From Eunapius fragilis (lineage: Eukaryota > Porifera > Demospongiae > Spongillida > Spongillidae): DNA of 64,000 nt. This document shows positions 40,990 through 61,032 of the stretch, piece after piece. Location of the stretch: positions 1,181,542 through 1,245,541 of the forward strand of contig OY811980.1 in NCBI GenBank assembly GCA_963681505.1, given 5' to 3'. The notes below the pieces were generated by a model. That model saw nothing but the letters and a program-made list of their open reading frames with translations. It was not told the DNA's origin and did no database searches. Made by a program: the position numbers and the translations under genes. Positions within the stretch are counted from its first letter, which is position 1; every line of letters begins with the position of its first letter.

Positions 40990-41641
40990 TGCACATATTC
41001 CATGCCCATCTCCCTACATCATTTCGACTTATCAGCAGCTGAATTCCATGACTCCCACACAATACGTTGCCATAGGCCCCTCATCAAGGCACCAGCTAAC
41101 TGTGATGGGTGTGGGGAAGTTTTCAGCCTTACTCATCAGGGGCGGATACAGGGTTTTCCAAAAGGGAGGGGTTGAGACCCGCGATACGAAATGCGGGGGG
41201 GGGGGGGGGGGGGGGGGTGTGCTGTCCGCTTTAGACCCGACACGAAAAGTGGGGGGGGGGGGGGGGGAGGTGCTGCCCGCTTCAGGCCCGATACAAAAAG
41301 CGGGGAAGGGGGAGGGGCTGTTTAGCAGAAGAGGGGGCGTTACCATATATGAAAGGGGGGGTTGCAACCCCCAAACCCCCCCCCCCCCCCCCCCCCGGAT
41401 CCGCCTCTGCTCATGACCTCGACTGCAGAAAAGGTGGACTTGTGAGCATCACAATGAAATCAGGGACGCAATAAGGGACGCAATAGGTGACCTAGCATCA
41501 ATTGTGTACAAGGAGGTAATACGGGAACCTGTAGTACAAGAAGCCAACGATGCATGTGGTGTACCTTCATTGATAGCTGATCTTAGTATCAGAGGGGTGT
41601 GGCATGAGCCCCTTGATTCCGTCAGGACATTCACCTCCTGA
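40990..41641 (+). pseudogene. C-terminal remnant of a non-LTR retrotransposon reverse transcriptase ORF
   Basis: Before the insertion (to 41136) it reads AAEFHDSHTIRCHRPLIKAP…CDGCGEVFSLTH. After it (from 41410) it reads DLDCRKGGLV, RDAIGDLASIVYKEVIREPV and IADLSIRGVWHEPL. This Cys/His segment and the following conserved block are typical of the 3' end of many invertebrate non-LTR ORF2 proteins. A single-base frame change lies near 41453-41465, and the frame stops at 41639. A MITE splits it at 41137-41409. The reverse transcriptase core itself is absent. Confidence 0.75.
41137..41409. mobile_element. hAT-like MITE inserted in the RT remnant
   Basis: 273 bp. The left end is CAGGGGCGGATACAGG and the right end is the complement of CAGAGGCGGATCCGG. 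It is flanked by the direct repeat CTCAT (41132-41136 and 41410-41414), read here as a target duplication. It contains three G or C homopolymer runs and an internal repeated GCCCGACACGAAAAG-like motif. Removing it with one CTCAT restores the local reading frame of the host fragment. Confidence 0.85.
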
Positions 41642-41876
41642 TTAAATTCATTGAGCACAATGCGGTTTGCCTTTGCTAAGTGCCTTTAATGTAATACGGT
41701 TCTAATTGGAAAACCTAATGTCCATCTCGAAACTGCCGTGGCTAAGCGGATCCCCACTATACAGAGTTAGGACCCGCCAAGGTTTGGCTGGCTATATGGC
41801 TTCGTCCTTGGGATGTTTTCAATATGGTTTCGGACACCTCAATAGCATTTGTTCTCACATACATTTGACTAATTAG

Positions 41877-42863
41877 TTGTTCGACATGGAAACTTTCGAC
41901 AACGCTACGAATGGCAGCGGCATTTGCGAGTTCACTTCTGGCGGGTCGCCGCTATCAGCATGGCTGATAGCTATCCAGGCAGTGTTTCTGATCCTGTCGC
42001 TTCTGGCATTGTTGCTTCTCAACGTCTCCTATACGGTGGTCGTGATTATTCACAAAGCGCTCCATCAGAAGGAGATGATGATAAATCTAGTTTTCACCAT
42101 TTCAAACATTTGTACCGGCGTCGTTGGGTACATCCCTGGCATTGCTTCGGTGATCAACGGAGGGTGGCCATTTGGAAAATCATTCTGCTACGCCGTTGGA
42201 ACGATTAATCTTTTCCTCGCGTTCTTGAGGTTCACGTTCATATTGGCATTCACTGTCGACCGATTCACTGCAGTCATGTATCCGTTTCAATATCCACAGC
42301 ACAGTGCAAAGGTCGCAGCAATAATCTTCATCGTTGGCGGTATGTACAGTGCGGTTATATCGCTTCTACTCAATGCAAACCTCTTCGGCTGTTATAACCT
42401 TGATAAGCCTTTTCAAGTATGTAACTTCGTAATAAACTGTACCAAAACGGTGTGTTATATATTCATCGTTATCCAAGTGCTCGTGATCGTCTCCTTCGGC
42501 ATTGTGGCGCCATTTGTACTTAATATTGTGATGTTCTACAAATCCAAAAGGCTTCAAACGACAATCGCTTGCGGAACGATCGAAAATTTAAATCCTGGAA
42601 CCGCGATAGATAGACGTCGGAACATCAGAACAACGGTGACGATCGCGTTACTCCTTGCTTCAACTGTAGGCCTTACGTCACCATACGTCGTGTTCATCGC
42701 CGCACTGCATTTTGATGGCACCGCCTACTTGCTGATCGGCACAACGATTGGTGATTTGTATGCCCTCGTCCCCATCGCTGACACCCTCGTTGTTTGGAGG
42801 AATAGAGACGTCTATGAATGCGCCGTGTCCTTATGCAAGAAAATATTCAAAGCGGTGCACTAA
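41877..42863 (+). CDS. Rhodopsin-like 7TM receptor, copy 2
   Basis: Intact single-exon 328-residue paralogue of the receptor at 36607. It has the same seven helices, DRF motif, pre-TM3 Cys, GLTSPY in TM6 and VPIADTLV in TM7. Differences include an extra Gly at the N-terminus (EFTSGGSPL), one inserted residue in loop 3 (IENLNPGTAI), loss of four residues before TM7 (EKT region) and a shorter C-terminal tail ending KAVH. The start could be at 41877 or the second Met at 41886; the latter aligns with copy 1. Coding identity to copy 1 is high by eye, and neither copy has a stop or frameshift, which suggests both are maintained or the duplication is recent. Confidence 0.88.
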   Translation: MFDMETFDNATNGSGICEFTSGGSPLSAWLIAIQAVFLILSLLALLLLNVSYTVVVIIHKALHQKEMMINLVFTISNICTGVVGYIPGIASVINGGWPFGKSFCYAVGTINLFLAFLRFTFILAFTVDRFTAVMYPFQYPQHSAKVAAIIFIVGGMYSAVISLLLNANLFGCYNLDKPFQVCNFVINCTKTVCYIFIVIQVLVIVSFGIVAPFVLNIVMFYKSKRLQTTIACGTIENLNPGTAIDRRRNIRTTVTIALLLASTVGLTSPYVVFIAALHFDGTAYLLIGTTIGDLYALVPIADTLVVWRNRDVYECAVSLCKKIFKAVH

Positions 42864-43109
42864 TGCAAGTTGTATTTGGGATCCAAGAAGAATGCATGTG
42901 AACGACAAAACATTTAGCTTTAGAATATGTCCTACAGATTACACAGCCACAAAGAAACCTGATGAAACGTTTACCAAATTCATTGTCATCCTCCATCCCA
43001 CGCAGAATACTCACGTCGGTACAACGCTGCAAGCGCATGTGCATGCGACAAGGTATTAAAAAAATTATACTGAGGGTGTGTTACGGAATTGTTTATCCCT
43101 CAATAATTC

Positions 43110-43130
43110 CCCCCCCCCCCCCCCCCCCCC
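43110..43130. repeat. Poly-C run in receptor 2 3' flank
   Basis: Equivalent in position to the run at 37854-37874. Confidence 0.85.
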
Positions 43131-44319
43131 TCGGATGTATTGCTTAATGTGCAAAACTAGAATAATAATAATAAAAACGAAGGTTTCAGGAGTCTCCTGC
43201 CTCAGTGAGAGCATTGGTGGATGGTTGCCATAACATCAAGCAGGAAGCCCATGGCCATCTTGAAAGAGTGCATCACTGTTGGGACATATGTCTTGCATGT
43301 AAGGACAATGCAGTCTTTGTCATCCCAGTGCTTTTACAACACAAGCTCTTAATGCCCCTGGTTACTTTTTTCTGACCCATATGGCCGAGGGGCTCAAGAA
43401 TACTCTAAAGCTTTAGATGCATACAAACACATTCCTGTCACATGTGAGGACTTCTCTAACAGCTATAGGACTAACATACAGGGAGATGTGAAGATCTGGG
43501 TTTAAACCTGATCAGAGCAGTAGCATCAACAGCACAATCCTTGTCAACTCAGCATCTTCCCTCTCATATGTCATATGCTGCCAAAGCCATTGAACTTGTA
43601 ATTCATTGGTACAAAGCTAGCAACACCACTATCAAGACAATGAAGTTACCTGTTGATGTCATCAACAAATTTTGTCAATGAATTTTAGGTACAAGAAAGG
43701 TACGTGCTGAGAAAAAAATTTTATTGCAGCAGTTTGGATGATGAAATAATTAACCTTGCTGATCAAAACATTATGTGGGTGTATCTAAGCAGCTACGCTG
43801 AGTTGCAAGCGTACAATCTCAACACTTGATTGTCCTCAGGTACAAAATGTCGATGTATGTAAGTGGAAAATTAACTTCAAGAATGTATTTCTTTCTTCAT
43901 TTGTTTTGCTGTGGAATGATGAATTTAATACAGGATGCAATGCTTTGTAAGTAATTCCCATTCAAAAGCGTTCCATTCACTTGTGAGACACCCCATATAT
44001 GCATACTGCCAGCATGCACCACCACCCTATATATGTATTTCAGTGACACATATGCTGCTTTGAATAGAGATGCATCAGTGATAGGGACAAGGCTGTATAA
44101 ATCCTATAGGATTATATGGCGGGAGAATCTGCACCTGCATCGTCAGAATCTAGTGAAAATGTGACGCTGTGGGGTCTCTCTGACCATCCCAGAATCAAAC
44201 AGCTATGAATGTGCTGTGAAATCTGTTGAACAGTCTCCCACATAGCATTGTTATTGATCTTAGCAAACCAGAAAGTTCTATTCAACAGTCGCATATTTTT
44301 CCACACACACTGTATCAGC

Positions 44320-46020
44320 CCAGACTTGATTTTCCTAAGTGTATATGCATGTTTGGATTACAACGATGTGACTTTTCTGCATCATGGTATCACCAATACT
44401 CACAGTTGCACTACATGACAGCACAGCATCCTCTGCTTTTATTATGTTAAGCTAAATGCCAGTAACATGGTATGTTCAGTTGACAGCAAGTTCTCCACAA
44501 CTAGGTTCAACAACTGGCAAAAGGCAATCACAAAAATTCAATAAACATGCACAGTCTGCAAGCCACTGCCATGTGGTAGATACGGCAACTACATACATCC
44601 ATGGATGTCGGTGAAAAACTGTGTACTGCTTTGTCTGAGGAGAGGGCTAAAATTGAAGTGCTCTATATGCCATTCTTTGCTTGCCATGGCATACAAATTA
44701 AGAGGGAGCTATCATTATGATTTGTTCAGGGTAGTGGAGAATTTCATTCAAACACTAAAAAGATTGAAAGTATGAGGTACCAAAATACATGGTTGAAAAG
44801 GTGACAAGACCGTTTTACAAGTCAGAAATACAAAATGAGCTGCTGCAAATAATGGCACCGGCTTTCAGTTATTCCTAAAATCACTGCCACAGTAGCAGGT
44901 GGGGGAAAATTTGCAGTAATAATGGTTGATGAAAATGTTGACATTTCTAATACTGAACAGCTTGTGTTCTGCTTTAGACGTGTACAGGATGAACTTAACC
45001 ACACGAAGCGTTTACTGTATGGAAACATTGTGCATTAGTAAAACAATTGGAGACATTTTTTGCAGGCTTTCTTTTATCAAAATTGTCGCGGTCAATGCTA
45101 TGATGGTGCCAATGCAGTGGCTAGTTTAGAAAACCAAGGTAGCAACATTGTGTCTTGAAACAGAACCTTGAGCCTTGTATACACATTGCTATGGCCATGC
45201 ACATAACAAGAAACTGTGAAAGTTAATGTCATTCTTTGGGACCCATTAGATACAGCGGAGGAAATGACCAAACTTATCACAAATGTAAAGTGATATTTGA
45301 AAAGTATCAGGATGAAACTTTTGTAAAGTCACGAGGATGGACTGTTTGTGCAGATGCATCAGTGTCTATTGCTGAAAGTTATTTTTGCACACCTGGTCTG
45401 AGACAGTGAGATGTGTGCTCACATTGAATGTGTTACTAAACAAATGAGATCCTTTGAACTTTTTTTTGGGGGGGGGGGGGGGGGGGGGTTAGAGCTGGGA
45501 CTCATTGTTTTTAATATGCATGGCTGACAATTTGATGGTCAATCAATGCATTTCAAATGAAATGGACAATAACAGCATATGAGAAGATAAGGACTAATCG
45601 TTTTTTGGATTTTTGAACACAGTAGAGAAGAAGTGGCAATTGTGTATGGTAGACAAACCACATCTCACTCAACAGCGTAAAGTTCTAGAACGATTTGAAG
45701 TTGGATCCTCCATTCCATACAAGGTGAAATCAATTGAAGATGTTTACATATTTTGAAGTTATTGATCGTGCTATTGATTTGATCAGGATGGCTAGATTGC
45801 TTTGCAAGCTGGAATCATTGTTATGCCACCCAAAACAAGACGACTTCAAAGATATCTTTCAACTGTACAGAAAAGATTTAGACCAGGAATGTCTTATAAC
45901 TCAGCTGCACATTCTATGTAGTAAAATCCCATGCGAATGTTTCAATAGTCAAAATGTTGTAATATACAATTCACTAAACTATCCAACGAAGATACTACGC
46001 TATGAACTCGTTTGACATGT
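44320..46020 (+). pseudogene. Decayed hAT-family transposase (TTF zinc finger / DUF4371 / dimerisation type)
   Basis: Read across frames, the usual order of such proteins is visible. A TTF-type zinc-finger end comes first (QPRLDFPK; SASWYHQYSQLHY; TRFNNWQKAITK, about 44320-44540). The catalytic core follows (FAVIMVDENVDISNTEQLVF, about 44900-44990; GQCYDGANAVASLENQG; VYTHCYGHAHN, to about 45210). The C-terminal part reads RKVLERFEVGSS, then QLHILCSKIP (45670-45960). Many stops and shifts show it is dead. It lies in the same orientation as the receptors and runs up to the 3' end of FIGNL1 on the other strand. Confidence 0.8.
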
Positions 46021-46024
46021 TAAA

Positions 46025-53311
<7,287 letters not shown>

Positions 53312-53481
53312 ACTAGCAATTCGCAATTGCAATTGTATTAATATTACATATTGTTAATAGATATAGATCGACGCTTAATTAACTCAACGACTCGTATCCA
53401 GACCATTAATTTGAGTAGCCTATGAATGCACGTTGGTAGTTGTGAATGTGGGAGTAATTGGCAGGGAGCGGGTGAACGTGG

Positions 53482-53589
<108 letters not shown>

Positions 53590-56149
53590 CGTTAAGGGCT
53601 TTTGACATATGTTATTCATCAAGCAAACCAAACAAAAATAACATAACTGTGGAACTGGTGAGGGGAAGAAGAAAAATGGAGCCCCAGGGTGATAAAATGC
53701 TTTACACATGCCTACACAGAATACTGGAGACAGCTGCTGTGGTCTATGGAATACCGGAAGCCATGAAGAGCCATAAAGGTTGATATCCAACAAATGGTTA
53801 ATGAAATCCCAAGGATTGTAGGGTGTACAGTACTACAGACAAGCACAAGCAATGGAGGACAGTTGGCTTCCATCTGGTGTGAAAGGCATAGTGCATGCAT
53901 GCATTTGCAATGCATTACCAGTGGAGAGTCTGTTTGTGGCCACAGCTTCATGATATTTCTACCTGATAACATTGAGAGGTACTTTTTTGTTTCATCCAGA
54001 GTGTCTGCAGTGTAATTGTTGGCAACAGCTTTCATCGCTGCTGACCAATCTGCAGTCCGTTTTACGAATAACATTTCAGCCACTTGAACTTTTGATGTAT
54101 TTTAGTTTTACCATCATCACTCCATCCAAATGCAGAGGAAGAACATTGCCATATTGCCATTCAAAGGGGTGTGGTGACATAGGAGTAGAATGAAGGGAGG
54201 CAGGTGTAGGTGTGCAAGTGTGAATGATTGATTACCATCAGGTGTAGCCTGAATGCCTTCCCTTTAATCTCATCTCATCTAGTGAACACTATGAATCATT
54301 ATTGCCGGGGTATGGGGGGCAGTTTGTTTTTAAGCTTTACCCTCCCACATTGCCTTACATGTAGGATTGTCATACTGGTAGAATATGACTATATTTAACT
54401 TTGGAATGGCTATGAACAAAAAATTATAAGAACTAGATAGTGTTGTGCAGTGGGATTTGAGCTATATGATACATTTTATGTTATCAACATTGTGGTCATT
54501 GTTGAGTTGAGGTTGGTTCTGTGTGTTTTCAGTAATATGGCAAAACCAATTAGAGTTGGAACTGCCATGGAATGCATAAAGTAGCACACACACATCAATC
54601 TTCATAGATCATTCTAAAAAGGTTGTACTTGTCATACTCTTATCTGTGACAATAAAATATTTTGCACTGTGCATTTTTAAGAATCATATCTGGTGTTTTA
54701 CATTATACAGACCAAGGCCAAGGGTGTGATATAAAAATTAGTAAAGTTACATAAACAACAGTATAGATATTGATGCCGGAAATTTTAATTTAAATGTTGC
54801 AATATTGGTTCTATAGGGCCTTGGAGATTTAAGGTTAAAGTGAGTCCTAGCACTTAGATTATGTTCACTTTGTTGAAAGTTTCTTGTCAAGGGGGAAGTG
54901 GATATTAAAAGGGGGAGGAGACACACAGGATAAGAGCTGTACACAACACAGCCATGTTTGTTACCTTCTACAGAGTGATGAGGGAACGATAAAATTGAAT
55001 GGACCAGCCTAATCTAACAAGAAGTATGTTACTTCATACCTCATGCAGACTGTACAGTGGGTGATTGTGCACATGTGTAAGTGTGTATGTGTGTAGTTTG
55101 TGTGTATATGTGTGTGTGACTTTGCCTACAACTGCTCTGATAGTGTTCTTGATCCACTTGGCCACCACGCTGATACCTCACCTGCACGCAATGGGACGAT
55201 GTCTAGGTAAAGCACTGGTCACCGGGTAAGGCAGCTGCCATTAATGTTACCACTTAATCCAACAATTGTTTTGAAAGCGGAGAATATCAGAAGGACCAGC
55301 AGAATACATAGATACATGCAGACATATATGATATGCAAGAAACACAAACTATCAATAATTAATTATAACAAAACAACCATTGTGAAAAACACATCATAGG
55401 AAAATGTGATAGAAGATATAACAGGGAAAATATTTTAGTTGTTTGCCATATCAATTAATTGGTATCATTATTTTATGTGTTATTACTTTTCACTACCTTT
55501 TGAATTAATTGCCCCCCATTCTTGATTCATAATCAAAATAACAAAGTTGCAAATATTGATAAAATACAATGATTCAACATACACAAACAAACATGTTGGA
55601 GGGTACATGAACACTTAAGCCACAAGGTCCTAGTCCTGCTTAGCAACAATTTTGGTCACTTGATAAGAAAGGTCACATTTCTGTGGTGAAATTCACGATT
55701 GGTTTATTTTTGACAAGTAATTCTAATAAAAATATGTAGTACGAGACTGTGTTAATAATGTTTATTAATTATAATTACAAGCGAGGGCCATTGCAAGGGC
55801 TGTTTGCAAGGGCCATTCTAGCCAGAGCTTTCCGGCCAATAGGGCTGTTTACTTAAGTACATAGAATTATATAATGTTGTTAGTAGTAGTTTAATGTACT
55901 AGTAATATAGTGTTTCATGTTCATGTATTCATGTGTTCATGTATTCTCTGCTGCAACACAAGCACATGCACTAAAATTCAAGGGCTGCATACGGTAGGCA
56001 AAGCAAGTGCCAGCAACTCCTGAGCATTTTGCCCCATTTATACAATTGAAAAACAGCAATGCAGTTCATTTAATGAAGTTGCCGATGGTTGTCCACAGCG
56101 GAAGTCCAGTACTTTGCTTAAATGGGCAAATGTTGTTGTGGTGTCATGG

Positions 56150-56775
56150 CCCCACCCCCTAGCATTTCATCCATTAGAGGGACACACGCTCATCCCCTAG
56201 CATTACATCCACTAGAGGGATACACGTCCACCCCCTAGCATTACATCCACTAGAGGGATACACACCCATCCCCTAGCATTACATCCACTAGAGGGATACA
56301 CGCCCATTCCCTAGCATTACATCCACTAGAGGGATACACACCTATCCCCTATCATTACATCCACTAGAGGGATACATGTCCATCCCCTAGCATTACATCC
56401 ACTAGAGGGATACACGTCCATCCCCTAGCATTACATCCACTAGAGGGACACACACCCATCCCCTAGCATTACATCCACTAGAGGGATACACGTCCATCCC
56501 CTAGCATTACATCCACTAGAGGGATACACGTCCATCCCCTAGCATTACATCCACTAGACGGATACACGTCCATCCCCTAGCATTACATCCACTAGAGGGA
56601 TACACACCCATCCCCTAGCATTTCATCCACTAGAGGGATACACGTCCATCCCCTAGCATTACATCCACTAGAGGGACACACACCCATCCCCTAGCATTAC
56701 ATCCACTAGAGGGATACATGTCCATCCCCTAGCATTACATCCACTAGAGGGATACACGTCCATCCCCTAGCTTTA
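56150..56775. repeat. 38-bp intergenic minisatellite
   Basis: About 16 copies of CATCCCCTAGCATTACATCC+ACTAGAGGGATACACGTC, including a CTAG…CTAG pair. The copies differ mainly in the last six bases. Confidence 0.93.
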
Positions 56776-57309
56776 CAGAGATACACGCCCATCCACTAGC
56801 ATTACAGGCATCACCTTCATCCTGTGTTGTTTTTCCCCCTATCAGCTATAGACCCTAAGATCAAACTTGCTTCTAGGATTTCGGCTGAGTTAAGCAGATA
56901 ATTTTTTTTCTGTGTACTGAACGTATAGATATTTAATGGTATAATACAATATAATAAGTACAACAATATACTTAGAGTTATAAACCCCTAGCTAAAAGTC
57001 ACTACATGGAGGGGAAATGAATAATTATCTTATAAACATTATTTATACTGCCTAAAATTATTAATAAAAATCTATTACATACATTTATTAATGATATTGA
57101 GCAAGAAACAATAGTACACCACTCACAAGAACAAAGAACTAACTACACTACACTACACTACACACAAATGTTCTAAAGAACTACTACCCTGCCCATGATG
57201 GCCCTGGATATTGATCTAACTAGAACCATGTTCATTCTGCTGTAGATATCTTTTATTAATATAATGAATACACGAATATACGGCAGTAAGGTAATTAAAT
57301 GCACCGTAC

Positions 57310-58105
57310 TATAGGTACTAGACAGGGACAAAACACCTGGAGAGGATGGCTGTGGCATTGGCTCTAACTAGGTTGAGGTTCAGCCTCCCATATAAGGCAG
57401 CTAGGACCTCAGCCTTAGCCCTGTTGGAGCTAGTTGCAAGGCGAGAAGCCAGAAGAGAAAAAGACTCCATTGCTTCTGTCCCCTAAGCACCATATGCCTC
57501 AACCACCATGGGGACGCAAACCCACCCTAGCTCCTTGCATTTGACATCATTTTCTTCATGCTTCCTTTCCTCGGTAGCTCTGGCAGCCTGACCTGCTCCG
57601 AATCCCGCTTCAAGTAAAATATTGGAGTTAAGCAGTGACGTCACAGACAAGTCAAAGGCTGCTGGCTTACCCAAAGACCAGTTGGGTATTAGGATGTCTG
57701 CAGGGCGAGTGTGGCTATGGTCTTTGGAGAAGTTACTTCCTGCCTCCACCTTAACACTCAGGTGGGCCCTGCGACAGGTCTCAGCAAGGGTGTCACGTAG
57801 TTTATTGTGGCGGGTTACTACATCTCCACCACGCTTGCAGGTGAGTGCATGATGGCCAAGGGGATCAAGTACTTTCCCAGGACACAGAGGACAAATTGAG
57901 CCACATGAGGTGTCTAGGCCCAGCCACCACTTAATGGCCACCTGAACTCTGAAGGCTGGAGATGAAGGCCTAGCCCCTCGGAGGGAATGACTGACACCCA
58001 AGATGCAGCGTGAGGGGAGGAGACAGAGAGAAGGCGTGCTCTATTTGCGGCAGAAGATTGCTCATAGAGTGTATTATTATTACTGAACACATTCTTGTGT
58101 TCCAC
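57310..58105 (-). pseudogene. Non-LTR retrotransposon ORF2 C-terminal fragment
   Basis: It reads LLSVSSPHAASWVSVIPSEG, LHLQPSEF, then after one frameshift VAIKWWLGLDTS, CPLCPGKVLDPLGHHALTC (zinc-knuckle-like C-x2-C…H…C), RGGDVVTRHNKLRDTLAE and NILLEAGFGAGQAA, and finally ASRLATSSNRAKAEVLAALY and LVRANATAILSRC. This is the well-known C-terminal block of invertebrate non-LTR elements. A TAG at about 57484 interrupts YGA*GTEA, where relatives have Trp. It is 5'-truncated and dead. Confidence 0.85.
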
Positions 58106-58472
58106 ATCGTGATGAAATTATTATTATTTTTTTTATAACAACTTTGTCAACATTTGACTGCTTCCAAAGTGCACTTAAAAGCATTAAGCATTGAGAAAGC
58201 CTTGAGCAGTGAAGGTTATTATGTATTCTCTGGCATACAAATTTATGAACGGCTGACCAGTTTATTAAACTGGTTTATAGATTTGAATAATTGTCTTCAC
58301 TTTATATATTTACCTTTAGTGGTGATGTGCTAACCCTAAGCTGCAATAATGGACATCTTTTTCCAAGACCAAACAGAGCCAATTAGAACTTGTATAATTC
58401 CTTCCTCTCGATACGGTATATTGCACAAGCAAGGGCCTGGGCCCGAGAACAATAGAAATTATCAACCTAAAC

Positions 58473-60359
58473 ATGGCTACCCCTCCTTCTCTCAACCTAT
58501 CTGTGGTCGGGAAACTGAACGTATACGACAAAGACGGCGCCCAAGTAGCGTTTGAAAATTTCTACACGCATCAAAAAGCCATCATCGTTTTTGTACGGGT
58601 GAGTGGCTGGAATGTATGCATATGACGTAGGTAGGCTACTGGATCACCAGTATGCCCTTGTGTTTTTCCGTCGTACACATACTTCCTCTTAATATTTCCC
58701 CGCCTCTTCTTTAATACTCTCCCACACCTTTCCCACCTCTTCTTTAATACTCTCCCACACCTTCCCCACCTCTTCTTTAATACTCTCCTACACCTTCCCC
58801 ACCTCTTCTTTAATACTCTCCCACACCTTCCCCACCTCTTCTTTAATACTCTCCCACACCTTCCCCACCTCTTCTTTAATACTCTCCCACACCTTCCCCA
58901 CCTCTTCTTTAATACTCTCCCACACCTTCCCCACCTCTTCTTTAATACTCTCCCACACCTTTCCCACCTCTTCTTTAATACTCTCCCACACCTTCCCCAC
59001 CTCTTCTTTAATACTCTCCCACACCTTCCCCACCTCTTCTTTAATACTCTCCCACACCTTCCCCACCTCTTCTTTAATACTCTCCCACACCTTCCCCACC
59101 TCTTCTTTAATACTGTCCCACATCTTCCCCACCTCTTCTTTAATACTCTCCCACACCTTCCCCACCTCTTCTTTAATACTCTCCCACACCTTCCCCACCT
59201 CTTCTTTAATACTCTCCTACACCTTCCCCACCTCTTCTTTAATACTCTCCCACACCTTCCCCACCTCTTCTTTAATACTCTCCCACACCTTCCCCACCTT
59301 CTTTAATACTCTCCCACATCATCCCCACCTCTTCTTTAATACACTCCCACACCTTCCCCACCTCTTCTTTAATACTCTCCCACACCATCCCCACCTCTTC
59401 TTTAATACTCTCCCACACCTTCCCCACCTCTTCTTTAATACTCTCCCACACCTTCCCCACCTCTTCTTTAATACTCTCCTACACCTTCCCCGCCTCTTCT
59501 TTAATACTCTCCCACACCTTCCCCACCTCTTCTTTAATACTCTCCCACACCTTCCCCACCTCTTCTTTAATACTCTCCCACACCTTCCCCACCTCTTCTT
59601 TAATACTCTCCCACACCTTCCCCACCTCTTCTTTAATACTCTCCCACACCTTCCCCACCTCTTCTTTAATACTCTCCCACACCTTCCCCACCTCTTCTTT
59701 AATACTCTCCCACACCTTCCCCACCTCTTCTTTAATACTCTCCCACACCTTCCTCACCTCTTCTTTAATACTCTCCCACATCTTCCCCACCTCTTCTTTA
59801 ATACTCTCCCACACCTTCCCCCACTGATGACACACCATTATGCAGCACTTCCTTTGATATATTTGCCAAGAGTACGTGCAAGGTAAGATTGCAATGCAGG
59901 TCTCGATCCAGTATGTTACTGTTACGTCTCCAATTACAAGACTTGGCCAAGATACCGGCAGGCTTGCTTCAAGTATGTCTTGGGGGGAAGGGGGGGGGGG
60001 GGGGGGGTGTTGATGATTGAGATGGTTTTTTTCAGCATGCAAAGTAGTGAGGAGCATTAAATGGGGTTATTTTGCCATGAAGCTAACCAATTTTCCGGTT
60101 CAAAGACATGGCAGTTGCAAACAGAATGGTTGACATGCAGTGAGGTCATTCTCCCTGCATGCCCACTTAACTCTGTGGGAGTGTGTCCACTAAAGGCTCT
60201 GCTGATTGATGTAATTGAGTTCAGCCAAAGCCATGCGTGTCTTATTGGCTCCTTTGTTATTGGTGCTCGTTCAGCCATGATGGTAGTAACCATGGTAATA
60301 CAGTAATTGGGTCAACAATGTGCAGTGTGGTGTCATACACCAGGTCCTTCGTGTGTGCA

Positions 60360-60393
<34 letters not shown>

Positions 60394-60464
60394 TGCATGC
60401 ATGTGTGTATGCTGTTTGTGTGTGTGTGTGTGTGTGTGTGCATGTGTGTGTGCATGTGTGTATG

Positions 60465-60505
<41 letters not shown>

Positions 60506-61001
60506 CTGCAGATTGATGTGTTGTGCTGGCGATTGACAATGCCTTTCCCCACACATTAGGAGGCTTCTGTGCAGATGGTTATCATTGGATGTGCACCCCA
60601 TAAATTCATCAAGGTCTGTCCTTCTGCCTGCGGTAGAAGTGTGGCCTCTCTATTGAAGTGCTAATGATAAAGCGTGCTTCATCTTGGGGGGGGGGGGGGG
60701 GGGGGGGGGGAGTGAGGAGGGTGTGGAAGGGTCCTTGGACATAGCCCTCAGAGTCACATAAATTGCCACCTTAAAAAAGTTTAGAACTGCAACTTTTGCC
60801 CTCCTTCTCCACGAAACCCGTTCCATCCCATATTTGGATCACTGCTCGAATTGTTTCCTTCATCCCACACACCACTTCTGCACTCACAATATGGTGTAAC
60901 CTTTATTTTGGGTCAAAGTTGTGTCATCTAAGTGCAATATGGAATCTGTGTTCCTAATGCAAGAGACATCTTTCGGGTGTCACAAAATCTTATGATATCT
61001 C

Positions 61002-61032
<31 letters not shown>

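Noticed and set aside
59846..59882. TGA at 59855 as an ordinary stop or sign of a pseudogene
   Set aside because: It falls exactly on the redox Cys, the exon has good splice sites, all later exons are conserved and in phase, and a SECIS follows the normal stop.
58788..60057. Antisense proteins made of GKVWESIKEEV repeats
   Set aside because: Produced by a stop-free 33-bp minisatellite inside an intron; no start context or non-repeat domain is seen.
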